A stretch of DNA of 64,000 bases. Origin: Nitrososphaerota archaeon. Lineage in GTDB: Archaea > Thermoproteota > Nitrososphaeria > Nitrososphaerales > UBA57. The notes under the pieces are model-generated. The model did no database searches. It was not told the origin of the DNA and was given only the letters and a program-made list of their open reading frames with translations. The stretch is taken from contig JACPSZ010000008.1 in assembly GCA_024860875.1 (NCBI GenBank), forward strand, positions 148,106 to 212,105, in the 5' to 3' direction. Below, one piece after another: positions 40,001 through 48,512 of the stretch. The first letter of the stretch is position 1; each line of letters opens with the position of its first letter. A program made the translations under genes and the position numbers.

Positions 40001-42139
40001 AGAATCTGTCATTGATCTGATGAATCCTCTTAATCCTTCTGCAGTCTCCGTGAACACTGCAGTTTCTGTTGCATCTCTAAAGAGTACCGTGATTCTGTCT
40101 GCTGTGTCGCTGAAAGTTGCTGCTTCCGAAACAACCCTGAATAAGTTGAGCATTGAAGTCACAGTGTCAGATACAGTGCTGGAGTCTGTAACTGTTCGTG
40201 CAAAGTTGCTAAGCGAGGTTGCTACGTCAGAAACTATCAGTGATTGGCTTATGTTTCTGGTAAGAACTGCAGCTCTGTCTACAGTATCGCTAAAGGTGCT
40301 GGATTCTGCTACTGTCCTGAACAAGTTAAGTGTCGAAATTACCGTGTCAGATATTGTACTAGAGTCAGTCATTGCCCTAGCAAAGTTGCTCAGATATGAT
40401 GCTATATCAGTAATTGTAGTTGTGTCAGTAATTCCTCTTGTCAGATCAATTGCCCTTTCTAAAGTTTCAGACATGGATATCGCTTGAGATATGTCCCTGC
40501 TCAATGCAATTAATCGGCTTGCAGCATCAGTGAATATCGTTGGATCAGTTATGGTTCTAATAAAGTTAGGCATGCTAGTTATTGCATCTGCAATTGTTGG
40601 ATTCTCTGTTAGAGACCTTGTTAATTGCGTGAACCTCTCTACTGTGTCGCTTATCGTACTTGAATCAGTAATCGCCCTAACAAAGTTAGGCAAGCTTTCC
40701 AGAGTGTCAACCACGCTTGCAGCGTCTGCCATGCTTCTGGAGAGCAATATTGCTCTCTCTACCGAATCGGAGAAGACCGGAGTTTCGTCCGCCGTTCTGT
40801 AAAGCAGGACTGTTCGTTCTATAGAATCTGCTAGCGATACTGTTTCTGTTGCGCTCCTTGCAAGTGCTACCACTCTTGCGATTGAATCTATGAATGCAGG
40901 ATTGTCTGTAACTTCCCTTGCCATTGTTACAAGTCTTGTGATATCGTCAGATACGCCCAGAAATTCTGCTAGAGCTCTTGTAAGTTCCACTACCCTTGTA
41001 GCTTCGTCTGAGAACGATGCGATGTCTGCCAGGCTCCTTGTCCCTGTGAACTGCCTGTTGATCTCGTCTGTGTATGTAGAAAGCTCTCCAACCGATCTAA
41101 AGAGAGAGGCCATTCTTGCTATAGAGTCGCTCATTGTTGGATTTTCTTCCAAAAGGCGTGCCAAATTGAGCATCCTGTCTACGCTGTCAACGAATGTTGC
41201 AGTTTCGGCCATTGCCCTTGTGCCTACGAAGAGTCTTGCCAGGTCGTCGCTTACCGTCAGCGATTCTGATCCCGTTCTTGGGAAGTGGACCATTCTATCA
41301 ATTGCGTCAGATATTGTTGGGGTTTCTGTCATGCTTCTTGCTACAATGATGGCCCTCTGTAATGAGTCTGTAATCGATGGCGTTTCTGTAACCTGCCTTA
41401 CTAGCGTGGTCGCTCTGGCTATGTCATCTGACAAGGTGATGGTATCGTTAATTCTTTTGAGAACACCGAAGACTTTATCCACAATTTCAGACCATGTCAT
41501 GCTGTCGCTTATGCCTCTAACTCCTGCCATTCCTCTGCTTGAAGAGTCCGATGTAGTTACCGTCTCGCTCATGCTTTTTGAAAAAGCCTGCGTATAGTAG
41601 ACCGTAACTCTTATCCAATTTACCCTTCTGGCCCTCGTATCGTCTGTTCCCAACTTGACGGTGAATGAAGCAGAGTTTATGTCAGAAGCTACCCATGACA
41701 GGCCCCACAAGGCTGAAGAACTGCCATAGGTATTGATATTCTGTCCAGAATCACAAGATTGATTTGCTAGATTATCTTCTGTAGTCTCAGTTCCAAGAGT
41801 GCTTTCATCTTTGCCAACATTTACGAGCAGGCCAGCAGCTGGATTAACCCCTTTGCTCGCCTTGACCTCAACGGTTATGCCCGTAATTGTAGCGTTAGAG
41901 GGAATATTAAAGCTGAAGCTCTTCCAAAAACCTGATATGGCTGACGCTGATGTTGCACATGCAGTTTCATCGCTACCGTTAGCATCATTTGGATTTGTCC
42001 AAGAATTTGTGCCTGCAGCTCCAGCATAGAGAGGTCCACTTGAGTTATCAGCAAAAGCTGGCTGAATTGGAGGATCGAAATGAGAAATAAGAGTGGTGAG
42101 GCTAAGCAGGATTATAAAAAAACCCGCGCTTGTGCGCAT
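37097..42139 (-). CDS. Giant anchored surface protein with 47 exact 20-residue repeats
   Basis: A 1680-residue extracellular protein. Signal peptide at residues 1-30 (FFIILLSLTTLISHF, then AFADN), a beta-sandwich domain to about 190 (AGAAGTNSWTNPNDANGSDE), then repeats at 229-1168, each 20 residues with pattern [TAS]-[DE]-x-x-[ST]-h-[ST]-D-x-h-x-R-h-h-x-L-x-R. After a Gln/Pro-rich link come more degenerate repeats and a C-terminal beta-rich region (YYSSEQMRTLGLQPSDLWLY), a membrane helix (AAVAAAMAMVMLGLTY) and a basic tail. Thaumarchaea have comparable repetitive surface proteins. Likely adhesin or S-layer-like spacer. Forms a unit with the gene 41 bases upstream. Confidence 0.88.
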   Translation of the reverse strand: MRTSAGFFIILLSLTTLISHFDPPIQPAFADNSSGPLYAGAAGTNSWTNPNDANGSDETACATSASAISGFWKSFSFNIPSNATITGITVEVKASKGVNPAAGLLVNVGKDESTLGTETTEDNLANQSCDSGQNINTYGSSSALWGLSWVASDINSASFTVKLGTDDTRARRVNWIRVTVYYTQAFSKSMSETVTTSDSSSRGMAGVRGISDSMTWSEIVDKVFGVLKRINDTITLSDDIARATTLVRQVTETPSITDSLQRAIIVARSMTETPTISDAIDRMVHFPRTGSESLTVSDDLARLFVGTRAMAETATFVDSVDRMLNLARLLEENPTMSDSIARMASLFRSVGELSTYTDEINRQFTGTRSLADIASFSDEATRVVELTRALAEFLGVSDDITRLVTMAREVTDNPAFIDSIARVVALARSATETVSLADSIERTVLLYRTADETPVFSDSVERAILLSRSMADAASVVDTLESLPNFVRAITDSSTISDTVERFTQLTRSLTENPTIADAITSMPNFIRTITDPTIFTDAASRLIALSRDISQAISMSETLERAIDLTRGITDTTTITDIASYLSNFARAMTDSSTISDTVISTLNLFRTVAESSTFSDTVDRAAVLTRNISQSLIVSDVATSLSNFARTVTDSSTVSDTVTSMLNLFRVVSEAATFSDTADRITVLFRDATETAVFTETAEGLRGFIRSMTDSATITDTIERALTLSRDVVQMLSISETLDRTVALTREITDISTFTDATDGVRGFIRLITDTSTISDTVDRVLVLSRDMTQSISISETLDRAIALSRSIADSSTLADVASSLSNFARTIADTATITDVADRLVVMARSIDQALTVSDTVSSLTNFSREIADSSTISDTLASTLELFRTVTDTTIFSDTAGRITVLFRTATDTAILADTTAGLGGFIRSMADPTTISDTVDRAIALTRDVAQSFSISDSLERAIDLTRGITDTTVITDAVASLNNFVREVADSVSISDAIDRLAAMTRSIDQALTVSDSIARMLGLSRTADESTSMSDSLDRALVSTRTVAEVPVISDALNRVVEFSRSIDQTMAVSETVERSVELVRGLTETATLADMADIFANFARGISDTSSFADTVERAIALDRVISQALSISESISRMYVASLSITESLTLSDVASRFQSFSPIIISDGLSFSDVINKSLWPQLAETIAITENVNRGLISLRSIIQSLLFVDVSSTGQGQQQPTQPIIKPPFSFLVAIEDVLGVAGEASSNTNLLRGLADQIENIDTLTSTYIQQVLLTETIQIAEQLARTITINLQLQDIVRVVDSLTKSIPNFVELAETLNLSDTIGRLAKLTAPIGDNIAMSIASQATSNIYRTITDTMSVIVKTLEAHIIGPVKQTLVAIAAPQLVSPNEPLMVNARSTSNAAVMITKIDNAANVIVQPLADVQSIAPPSSHTIVGTPVEITMSIQTNFNAKVRLYYSSEQMRTLGLQPSDLWLYTFSESLQQWRPVASVVNEVEHYLETSEDITHFSKWAIMNKPVTIGLFDVVIGMGKVLPSWSRLEIVPQAQILTAASLINMGDRSSNVVFKYWLMDPEGNTITSGIKSLSVDVANMQEIPLGFPIATSGKYRVASQIIADGIESEAVTRIYDVGFLDIYGVHAAVAAAMAMVMLGLTYTERRPHEPVGRRQRFDYPL
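38636..41455 (-). repeat. Tandem array of 47 units of 60 bp inside the giant gene
   Basis: From the codon for the Arg at residue 229 to the Pro at 1168 the coding sequence is divided into 47 consecutive units of exactly 60 bases, with no insertion or deletion. Higher-order blocks exist: units 21-27 resemble units 32-38 in order, which means some expansion went by eleven-unit (660-base) segments. Units 17-18 also resemble 37-38. Confidence 0.9.
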
Positions 42140-42180
42140 CGGGTATCCCCTTTAGCCTCTTTTTTCCTATTGCGGACTAT

Positions 42181-42747
42181 TTACGAGATCGTTATAGTCC
42201 AGGTTATGGTTATTTGGTCTCCGCTGATCAGGTTTACCGAGCTGAAAGTGTTCTCAGCCAGCATACCTGCAGATGATGCTGTGTTCGAATTGAATAGCCC
42301 TGCTGCTTGAACTGCCGTGAACGAGCCTGATGCAGTGAACGTCTTCTTTACGATGATTGTGCTAGTGCTGTTCGCATGGTTATAGACTCCTTCTGCTCTC
42401 TGAAGTCCATTCGTGGTGATCTCTCCGCTCAGCGTAGTGTCACCAGCTGCTGGTGTTATTGCTGTAGTAGTCAATGCGATGTAGGTTGTACCTAGAGGAT
42501 TAGCCTTCACGCTCGCATTAGTGCCAGCAATTAGTTGCTTTGCGATTATGTCTATTCCTTGGTTTGTGATCAGGTTGTGGCCTTCTTGGAAGTAGATGAC
42601 TTTGCCTTCTCTGACTACTTGCACCTTGACCCATCCTGAGACCTTCACGCCTTCGTACACTTGTGTTCCGCTAGAGTAGCCGTAGCCGAATGACGCAATT
42701 GCGACCACTAGGCCGACCATCACAGCGATTGGGACCGTCTTATTCAT
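42181..42747 (-). CDS. Secreted or membrane-anchored beta-rich surface protein
   Basis: A 188-residue protein with an N-terminal hydrophobic segment (VPIAVMVGLVVAIASFGYGY). The outside part includes EGHNLITNQGIDIIAKQLIA, TTYIALTTTAITPAAGDTTL, KKTFTASGSFTAVQAAGLFN and a closing GDQITITWTITIS, a pattern met in tail-fibre-like and archaeal surface proteins. Start ATG 42747 with GGAGG upstream. It lies 41 bases before the giant gene and may be exported or assembled with it. Confidence 0.75.
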   Translation of the reverse strand: MNKTVPIAVMVGLVVAIASFGYGYSSGTQVYEGVKVSGWVKVQVVREGKVIYFQEGHNLITNQGIDIIAKQLIAGTNASVKANPLGTTYIALTTTAITPAAGDTTLSGEITTNGLQRAEGVYNHANSTSTIIVKKTFTASGSFTAVQAAGLFNSNTASSAGMLAENTFSSVNLISGDQITITWTITIS

Positions 42748-42871
42748 ACCTATTTTTCCTCCTACCCCATATAGGTATGGTGGGGGAATTGTCCTTTTTT
42801 ACGGAAAACCGTAAAAATTTGACCGCCCTTTTCAAAAAGAAATACAGTACAGATTACTAATTCGGCAAACT

Positions 42872-43975
42872 TTACTTGAAGTAGCCCTGAAAGTCCTTTA
42901 TCATGCGAGCTTTGTTGAGCTGCCATCCCTTCTTCTCGTCAAACATTCCTGTAGGCAGAGGGAAGCCTGCAGAGTCGTAAGAGTCGCATATCCTGATATC
43001 CAATTTGCCGAGGCCCGAAGAATTCTGGTCAATAAAGTGCATTGCAGCGTTAAGCTGTGTCGCTGGTATATTCGCAAACACATAGTAGTTGGAGTTCGTA
43101 GTGTAAAGTTCCATCCACGAAAACGGGAACCTGTAGAACATTTCCCTGACTTTGTTCAGCCCATCTTGCTTAACATTCTCAAATGAGAATATGACTTTGG
43201 AGACGCTGTTTTTATCATATGGTCCTCCTGTCCCTACCCAGCCTACTATGTGCTGTCCTATCATGTTCCGCTTCTTCACGTGCTCTGTAAAGTGATAATA
43301 CGCAATATCCTCGCTTACCTTGAGGCTCTCAGCCATCTTCGATACCGAAATGTTCGCATTGGACTGCAATTCAGCAAGAATCTGAAGATCTATATTGTCA
43401 GGCTCCTCTAAAGTGATGGCAACGTTTGCAGCAGGAATCTCTACAGGTGAAATCTTGAGCTTCTCCAGGTCCTCCCACTTAAAGTTCCATTCGCCCTTCT
43501 GGAAGTCGTAAAGATCGGTCATAAGCGGAAAGTGCTTGTACCATACTGTATCTTCGGCTTGGTAAGACTCCAGAATGCCATTCTCCTTCAGATAAGAAAG
43601 GAAGTCCTTGTACTCTGTCCAGCCGTTATTCGGTACGACAAGCATCATAGTCGTGACTTTGCTGCCTATTGTCTTGGCATAGTATGTAACATAGAGCTGC
43701 TCTGAAACTTCTTCGAGCGCCCTAGCAGCCTTTGCTATGTACTGGCTCGGGAAGGTTACCGAAATTATCTTTCTTGAGAGTGAAATTTTATCGTAATTGA
43801 TACCAAGATGGATTGCTATTCTCTGCTTTGGGAATTGGCGGTTGACCTTATATCGAACCGTTTCTTCTGGCATTCCAACCATTTTTGCCAGTTTTGAATA
43901 GTTCTCTCCGCCGACCTGGCCTATAGCGTCTACTAGCCTTGCAATCCCATTATTGGACTTTTCACTGCCAGACAT
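42872..43975 (-). CDS. Double-HTH Lrp-type transcriptional regulator
   Basis: A 367-residue protein with two Lrp-like helix-turn-helix units. The first is near residues 8-45 (ARLVDAIGQVGGENYSKLAK, MVGMPEETVRYKV), the second near 190-235 (NIDLQILAELQSNANISVSK, MAESLKVSEDIAYYHF), each followed by an effector-like alpha/beta unit. Such double regulators occur in archaea. No catalytic domain is seen. By its position directly upstream of the surface-protein genes, it probably regulates them. Start ATG 43975. Confidence 0.78.
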   Translation of the reverse strand: MSGSEKSNNGIARLVDAIGQVGGENYSKLAKMVGMPEETVRYKVNRQFPKQRIAIHLGINYDKISLSRKIISVTFPSQYIAKAARALEEVSEQLYVTYYAKTIGSKVTTMMLVVPNNGWTEYKDFLSYLKENGILESYQAEDTVWYKHFPLMTDLYDFQKGEWNFKWEDLEKLKISPVEIPAANVAITLEEPDNIDLQILAELQSNANISVSKMAESLKVSEDIAYYHFTEHVKKRNMIGQHIVGWVGTGGPYDKNSVSKVIFSFENVKQDGLNKVREMFYRFPFSWMELYTTNSNYYVFANIPATQLNAAMHFIDQNSSGLGKLDIRICDSYDSAGFPLPTGMFDEKKGWQLNKARMIKDFQGYFK

Positions 43976-44158
43976 TATCTACACTCTATAGTTTCGGTAT
44001 TTCATGTGCAAAGTTAACAGAATAAAGGCATTATGACCGAATAATCAGTACTCCAAGTCAATATTATTGATTCTGGCAACTCTGCAAGAGGTTTCTTTAT
44101 ACGGCCTGTTCAGACAGTTTCTACCAACAAATACTCTGAACATAGTCAATCCCGTCAC

Positions 44159-44605
44159 TTAGCAACTGATGCTGCTTGATTTGTTCACAATGATGTAAGG
44201 CTCTTGACCGTCGACGAAGAGTATCCCTGAGAAAGTAAATCCTGGGCTTGGCAGGTCTAGGATAGAGATATCGACCCTGTATGTATCGCCAGATATTGCA
44301 ATCAAAAGATTTCCAGTTCCTTGGTTGTAGCTCCATCTTCCAGTAACTGGGCTACTAATTCCTAAATCGGTCGCTGAGAAAGTGCCTTCTAACGTTCCCA
44401 GCAAGATGCCGTCCGTGCCTTGAACAGTTTGGCTATTGCTTATGCTGAACTCCCATCCGCTTAGTGAAGTCGTTATTGCAGGCTGACGAACCACTACGCC
44501 ACTTAACGAGCCAGACAGACTACAGGGATTGGCTCCAGTGCTTTGGAAGGTGTGAAACAGCAATGCTGCAAGCGAGATAGCAGTAATGATACCAATAGTC
44601 TTCAT
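44159..44605 (-). CDS. Small secreted protein
   Basis: A 148-residue protein from ATG 44605 (MKTIGIITAISLAALLFHTF). After the signal it has a Ser/Gly/Leu-rich beta domain (SLSGSLSGVVVRQPAITTSL, then GTLEGTFSATDLGISSPVTG) ending in an odd Cys. Upstream in-frame ATG codons at 44617 and 44647 add residues before the signal and seem less likely. No family recognised. It is separated by 180 bases from the double-HTH regulator. Confidence 0.62.
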   Translation of the reverse strand: MKTIGIITAISLAALLFHTFQSTGANPCSLSGSLSGVVVRQPAITTSLSGWEFSISNSQTVQGTDGILLGTLEGTFSATDLGISSPVTGRWSYNQGTGNLLIAISGDTYRVDISILDLPSPGFTFSGILFVDGQEPYIIVNKSSSISC

Positions 44606-44776
44606 GCTCAATGCCATAGATAGTCTCCACGAACCTCTAACCTGCATTTAGTCTCTACGGATTTGAGCTCCGAAAATGATGACCGGAGCAGAAATTCTAG
44701 TGGCCTCTGAGGAGTTTGTACAAGAAATCGGGTGGTGCATAAGGGTTTTATTGGGCATAATTGGATTTCCTTACTA

Positions 44777-44983
44777 ATGTCTAAAGCTCTCCTTACGAAA
44801 CGTGATAGAAAGTTGCTTACTGAAACCAAGAAGATCATGGAAGAGATATTGGAGACTCAGGAAGTCCTAGCCGACCGACGACTGGTCGATTCGATCAAAC
44901 GTTCAAAGCGTGACCTCAAATCTGGAAGAGTCCTCGAGTGGGAGCAATTGAAACGTGAGCTCAAGTCAAAAGGCAAACTATAG
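44777..44983 (+). CDS. Antitoxin of a RelBE-type pair
   Basis: A 68-residue protein from ATG 44777 (MSKALLTKRDRKLLTETKKI). It is mostly charged helix (EILETQEVLADRRLVDSIKR) ending WEQLKRELKSKGKL, which is like small antitoxins that wrap RelE toxins. An extension to 44732 is unneeded. It overlaps the toxin by 29 bases. No DNA-binding fold is obvious. Confidence 0.72.
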   Translation: MSKALLTKRDRKLLTETKKIMEEILETQEVLADRRLVDSIKRSKRDLKSGRVLEWEQLKRELKSKGKL

Positions 44984-45230
44984 CCTTGTCCCCACCAAAG
45001 AGTTCCTTAAGAGTCTTGAGAAACTGGACAGGCAGACAAACCAAAGAATCATCAGATCAATCGAGGACATAGCTCTGAAGCCGTTCCTTGGTAAGCCCCT
45101 CAGGGGAGAATTGCAGGGAATATATTCACTGAGGGTCGGTGAATATCGGGTACTCTACTCCATCAATACCCGAAAGCGCGAGCTCATCGTACACGTTGCC
45201 AAGCACAGGAGTAAGGTCTACGAAAAATAG
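44955..45230 (+). CDS. relE: RelE-family toxin
   Basis: A 91-residue RelE toxin from GTG 44955. SLVPTKEFLKSLEKLDRQTN, then KPFLGKPLRGELQGIYSLRV, GEYRVLYSINTRKRELIVHV and KHRSKVYEK are the canonical strands, with the conserved Arg/Lys of the active site. The first residues overlap the antitoxin end; a later start near codon 6 is possible. Second of three toxin-antitoxin pairs in the surface locus. Confidence 0.88.
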   Translation: MSSSQKANYSLVPTKEFLKSLEKLDRQTNQRIIRSIEDIALKPFLGKPLRGELQGIYSLRVGEYRVLYSINTRKRELIVHVAKHRSKVYEK

Positions 45231-45369
45231 AAGGTCTCATGGCGTAGTCAGACGTGAATGAGCGAAGATTACCTAAAGCATCTGTAAAAGCGTCAATGGC
45301 ATCATCGGCTGCCCTTCGGGATGAAGATAACGCCTATACCTCAAATTGGAAGCTGCTGGACATCGAGAG

Positions 45370-45639
45370 TTACAATCCTCGGCTATATGCCTGTTTGTGT
45401 GTACCGCATGAGAGGAGGATGAGCCTGTCTTTGTATATCCTGTATACTATTCGAAGTGTCAAAGTTGCCCGACAGCTCCATGAGCATTTATACGGTTCTC
45501 TCTGAAGATGATGAGAACCTTTCGGTTGGTCTGCCGAGGTAGCCAGCTCATCGATTGCATTATCAAGGGCTTGTTGCTGAGTGCTGGATAGTTCTTTATA
45601 CCTAGCTATGAATTCTGGCCGTACTTCGGTATATCTCAT
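45370..45639 (-). CDS. RelE-type toxin, diverged
   Basis: An 89-residue toxin. RPEFIARYKELSSTQQQALD and IDELATSADQPKGSHHLQRE precede CSWSCRATLTLRIVYRIYKD and LILLSCGTHKQAYSRGL, the strand order of RelE-fold toxins of the archaeal type. Its Cys content is unusual. Overlaps the antitoxin stop by four bases. Convergent with the first RelE pair 140 bases away. Confidence 0.78.
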   Translation of the reverse strand: MRYTEVRPEFIARYKELSSTQQQALDNAIDELATSADQPKGSHHLQREPYKCSWSCRATLTLRIVYRIYKDRLILLSCGTHKQAYSRGL

Positions 45640-45995
45640 TCCTTCCGCTTAAGCATCTTGTGAAGGAATTGTGATGGCTTGGTCGTTGGAGGCACAACGA
45701 TTCCCTTTTCTCGGATCCCTCTAATAATACTAGCCTCGAATTCAGGATCGAATAGTATCTCCAGGTTGGCGAGGATGTCTGCCTTGGATTTCCCCTGCGA
45801 GATCATATCGGCTATAAGATCCATAGCTTCGATAAGGGTAGCGTTAGCGATCTCTGATCTTGGATGAATATAATCCCTTATTGCTTGTTCAACGAACTGG
45901 CTCAGCGAGCCTTTTCGGCTGCCAATACGTCTCCTGATAGCCTCCCGTAATTCCTTGTCAAGGTCATCATCAATGCGAATCAGTAACTGCTTCAT
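45636..45995 (-). CDS. Antitoxin of the diverged RelE-type pair
   Basis: A 119-residue protein from ATG 45995 (MKQLLIRIDDDLDKELREAI). The start is a ribbon-helix-helix domain (IRIDDDLDKELREAIRRRI, then SLSQFVEQAIRDYI), followed by a long helical region and a basic tail. An upstream extension to 46067 is out of family. It overlaps the toxin by four bases. Confidence 0.75.
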   Translation of the reverse strand: MKQLLIRIDDDLDKELREAIRRRIGSRKGSLSQFVEQAIRDYIHPRSEIANATLIEAMDLIADMISQGKSKADILANLEILFDPEFEASIIRGIREKGIVVPPTTKPSQFLHKMLKRKE

Positions 45996-46394
45996 GTTGA
46001 TATTAGATGATATTGAGTGATATATATCCTCTTCTTGAATAGTAAGAGCATCTGCTATGCTACACACAAAGATGTGCGCATAGAATACCCTTAAGAGAAT
46101 CTAACTATGCTAGGAAGCCAATGCAGGGTACTTTGCTGGGAAAGCCTGTCTAACGGCATCCGAGAGGTACTCGACCGTAATCAACTCCTTGCCCTGAATA
46201 ACTCGTCGGGAGATCTTTAGTTAACTTCTGATAAACCTAAGGCTTACCAGGCATCAAGCATGTCCTGGGGGCCCCTATCGTTTTGTAGGGCCTAGAGGGG
46301 GTATAAAAAGTGGACAAACGGATTTCTCGAAGAGTTACCAGAGCCACTCCTAGCTTAAAATAAATATGGGGGAGTTAATTCACAATGTAAGTGA
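45996..46394. other. Gene-free 399-base stretch with a gene remnant, hairpin and TATA boxes
   Basis: On the minus strand 46110-46220 reads LKISRRVIQGKELITVEYLS, DAVRQAFPAKYPALAS and a stop, but has no start codon and a stop directly before it, so it may be a gene remnant. GGCCCCTA (about 46268-46275) and TAGGGCC form a small hairpin. TATAAAAAG (46301-46309) and AAATAAATA (46358-46366) look like promoter boxes; the second is properly placed for the next gene, and TTCAC-AATGTAA-GTGAA (46379-46395) may be its operator. Confidence 0.5.
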
Positions 46395-47648
46395 ATGCCT
46401 CTGGAGAGCCAAACTGAAGAAAATTACGAGCAGTTGGCTGAAGAGCTCTGCCAGTACGGTCTTACACGTAATCAATCTGAGACTTACATATCTCTCACGC
46501 GCAGTTCTTGGTCATCCGCGTTAGAAGTTGCAAAGTTGACTGGAAAGCACCATGAGGAGGTATATCGATCAATCGATAAATTAAGAGAATTAGGATTAAT
46601 TTCAGTAATGCCTGGAAGGCCGACAAGATACTTGGCGCTCCCTCCCGATCAGGGCCTTTCATTATTGATAGAATTAGAAACGCAGAAAGTGAAGGCCCTA
46701 AAGAAAAAGCAGAGTGATCTTGCAAAGAAACTTGAATCGATAAGGATTGAGCACAAAGGCGTGCCCGAGCAAAAAGGCTTCAGGTGGATAGCAGATAATG
46801 CTCTTTCAGTAAGCATGTTTATGTCTGCAATAAACGAAGCACATTTCAAGATTGCGACGACATTAACTACCAGAGAACTTGAGATGGTTTCATCTGGCAA
46901 TATATTCAGAACTTTGCTCGAGGCACAAAAGCGCAACGTGGAGGTTGAGATTCTTACAAGAGTAACCACAAGTAATGCAGAATTGGTTCAGAACCTAGCC
47001 AAGCAATTTACAATAAGGCACAGGGGGATGATACCCGCAGGTTTAGCGGTATTCGACCAAAACAACGCAAGGCTGGTCTTTCAATCGGGAGAGCATGATG
47101 ATCAGGGGCCTAACATGATAGAGATATGGTCGAGTAACAAGCGCTTCGTGGATTGCATAATCTCCCTGAATTCGGAGCTCTGGGAGAGCGCGATGGACAT
47201 TTCAATAATTCTTGAGCTGATAAAGGCAGGCAGCAATGTTCCTCACATCGAACTATTCAAAGACAGGCACTCTGTCATGGACGTTATTGCAAAGATAGCC
47301 CTAGAAGCAAACAAGGACGTCTACGTAGTATCGGATTCCAAGCATTTGAACGAAATTCTTCGGATACTAAACTCGGGAAGCGTATCCAACAAAAAATTGA
47401 AGGTGCATGTACTGACACAAGCAGACGGAGACTCGGCCACATTAGTCAGCAAATACGCGTCTAACAGCAGTTTTGGCTTTAGGTACAGCGAAAATGCAAA
47501 GATGGTAGCGGTATCTTCAGGATCCAGGTGCATGATATTGCCAGAGCCCAGCCTCCTTAACGAAGGAATCTACGTTGCCACCGGAGCCCGTGCATCGATT
47601 CTCGGCATTCTCCTGAAAGACCTCTATAACACCGCCGTTGAAGGTTGA
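46395..47648 (+). CDS. TrmB-family transcriptional regulator
   Basis: A 417-residue regulator from ATG 46395. The winged helix is at residues 15-80 (LAEELCQYGLTRNQSETYIS, SALEVAKLTGKHHEEVYRSI, DKLRELGLISVMPGRPTRYL), then a coiled segment KKKQSDLAKKLESIRIEH and two phospholipase-D-like effector halves to the end. It differs from the longer relative at 33681 by lacking the nuclease-like C-terminus. Such proteins usually bind sugars; the ligand is unknown. Likely leaderless, with a TATA box 30 bases before the ATG. Confidence 0.85.
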   Translation: MPLESQTEENYEQLAEELCQYGLTRNQSETYISLTRSSWSSALEVAKLTGKHHEEVYRSIDKLRELGLISVMPGRPTRYLALPPDQGLSLLIELETQKVKALKKKQSDLAKKLESIRIEHKGVPEQKGFRWIADNALSVSMFMSAINEAHFKIATTLTTRELEMVSSGNIFRTLLEAQKRNVEVEILTRVTTSNAELVQNLAKQFTIRHRGMIPAGLAVFDQNNARLVFQSGEHDDQGPNMIEIWSSNKRFVDCIISLNSELWESAMDISIILELIKAGSNVPHIELFKDRHSVMDVIAKIALEANKDVYVVSDSKHLNEILRILNSGSVSNKKLKVHVLTQADGDSATLVSKYASNSSFGFRYSENAKMVAVSSGSRCMILPEPSLLNEGIYVATGARASILGILLKDLYNTAVEG

Positions 47649-47908
47649 AACCAAGAGCTAATTCCCGTGCATATACTCTACTATTCTAGTACTCATCAGA
47701 ACAATTTTTCTTGCAACGGAATGAAAGCAATTTACTGCAAAAATTAACACCACTTCAATTGCAGTTTCTATCTTTCACTTCATCTATACTCCCCCATAGT
47801 CTAACATGGGGCCCATTTTGTAACTCTATTCTGCTTTATATTGTAGCCCTCTCCTAATAGCCATACCTGAGTACCCGTCTTTTGCGCAGGGGCGTGTTTT
47901 GTTACTTT

Positions 47909-48508
47909 TTACCTTGACGCCATAGCCACGCGTTCTTGCTCATTCTTCTTCTTTATCGAATAACTGTTAGTATCATTACGAACAGCGGCCATAATTTCGT
48001 CAGCAAGAATCTCTTCAACGCTTCTCCTAGAAGCAAAGCTAGCATCTCTAACACCCTCAGAGATGAACCTTAATGCAAGATCAAGTCTCCTTTGAGGAGA
48101 AATATCAACAGAAACATGATAGACAACTCCTCCGTAAGCAATCCTAGTAGTGTCTTCATTTGGAGATGCGTTCTCCACGGCCCTGACAAGAACCTCTATG
48201 GGATTCTTCCCAGTTTCAAGCGCTATGATGTCAAATGCTGACTTTACAATGTTCATGGCTCTCTGCTTCTTCCCTCCCATCCTTCCCGTGTTCTTAGCAT
48301 GCTTCTTCCCAAAGTGCATTATTGAATTAACTAATCTTTCTACAATGTTGACATGGGATTTTCCAAATTTTTTGTGCTCGTGCCTTCCCATCGATGTAGG
48401 AATAATAACAGGGTTCAGAGAAATTACCCTCTTAAGTCCTGGATCCTTAACTTCCACTTGGCTATAATCCCACTTTCTAAACAACATCAAGTTAGGTGCA
48501 TTTGTCAT
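47909..48508 (-). CDS. rps7: Ribosomal protein S7 (uS7)
   Basis: Small-subunit head protein S7, 199 residues from ATG 48508 (MTNAPNLMLFRKWDYSQVEV). ERLVNSIMHFGKKHAKNTGR, then VLVRAVENASPNEDTTRIAY and RRLDLALRFISEGVRDASF are the rRNA-binding core. A start at 48541 would overlap S12 by 29 bases; the later ATG gives a four-base gap like others in the operon. No EF-1A gene follows as in many archaea; 260 bases without a gene come next. Confidence 0.94.
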   Translation of the reverse strand: MTNAPNLMLFRKWDYSQVEVKDPGLKRVISLNPVIIPTSMGRHEHKKFGKSHVNIVERLVNSIMHFGKKHAKNTGRMGGKKQRAMNIVKSAFDIIALETGKNPIEVLVRAVENASPNEDTTRIAYGGVVYHVSVDISPQRRLDLALRFISEGVRDASFASRRSVEEILADEIMAAVRNDTNSYSIKKKNEQERVAMASR

Positions 48509-48512
48509 CTTC

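Noticed and set aside
38636-41455. CRISPR-like regular array
   Set aside because: The period is 60 bases without spacers, in frame, and encodes protein repeats.
38676-41597. Series of long plus-strand open frames
   Set aside because: They are the complement of the 60-bp repeats of the giant gene; their Ser/Val/Leu-rich repeats mirror its codons and have no starts or spacing of their own.
45254-45505. Plus-strand 83-residue frame
   Set aside because: It lies opposite the diverged RelE toxin, which has clear homology and antitoxin coupling.
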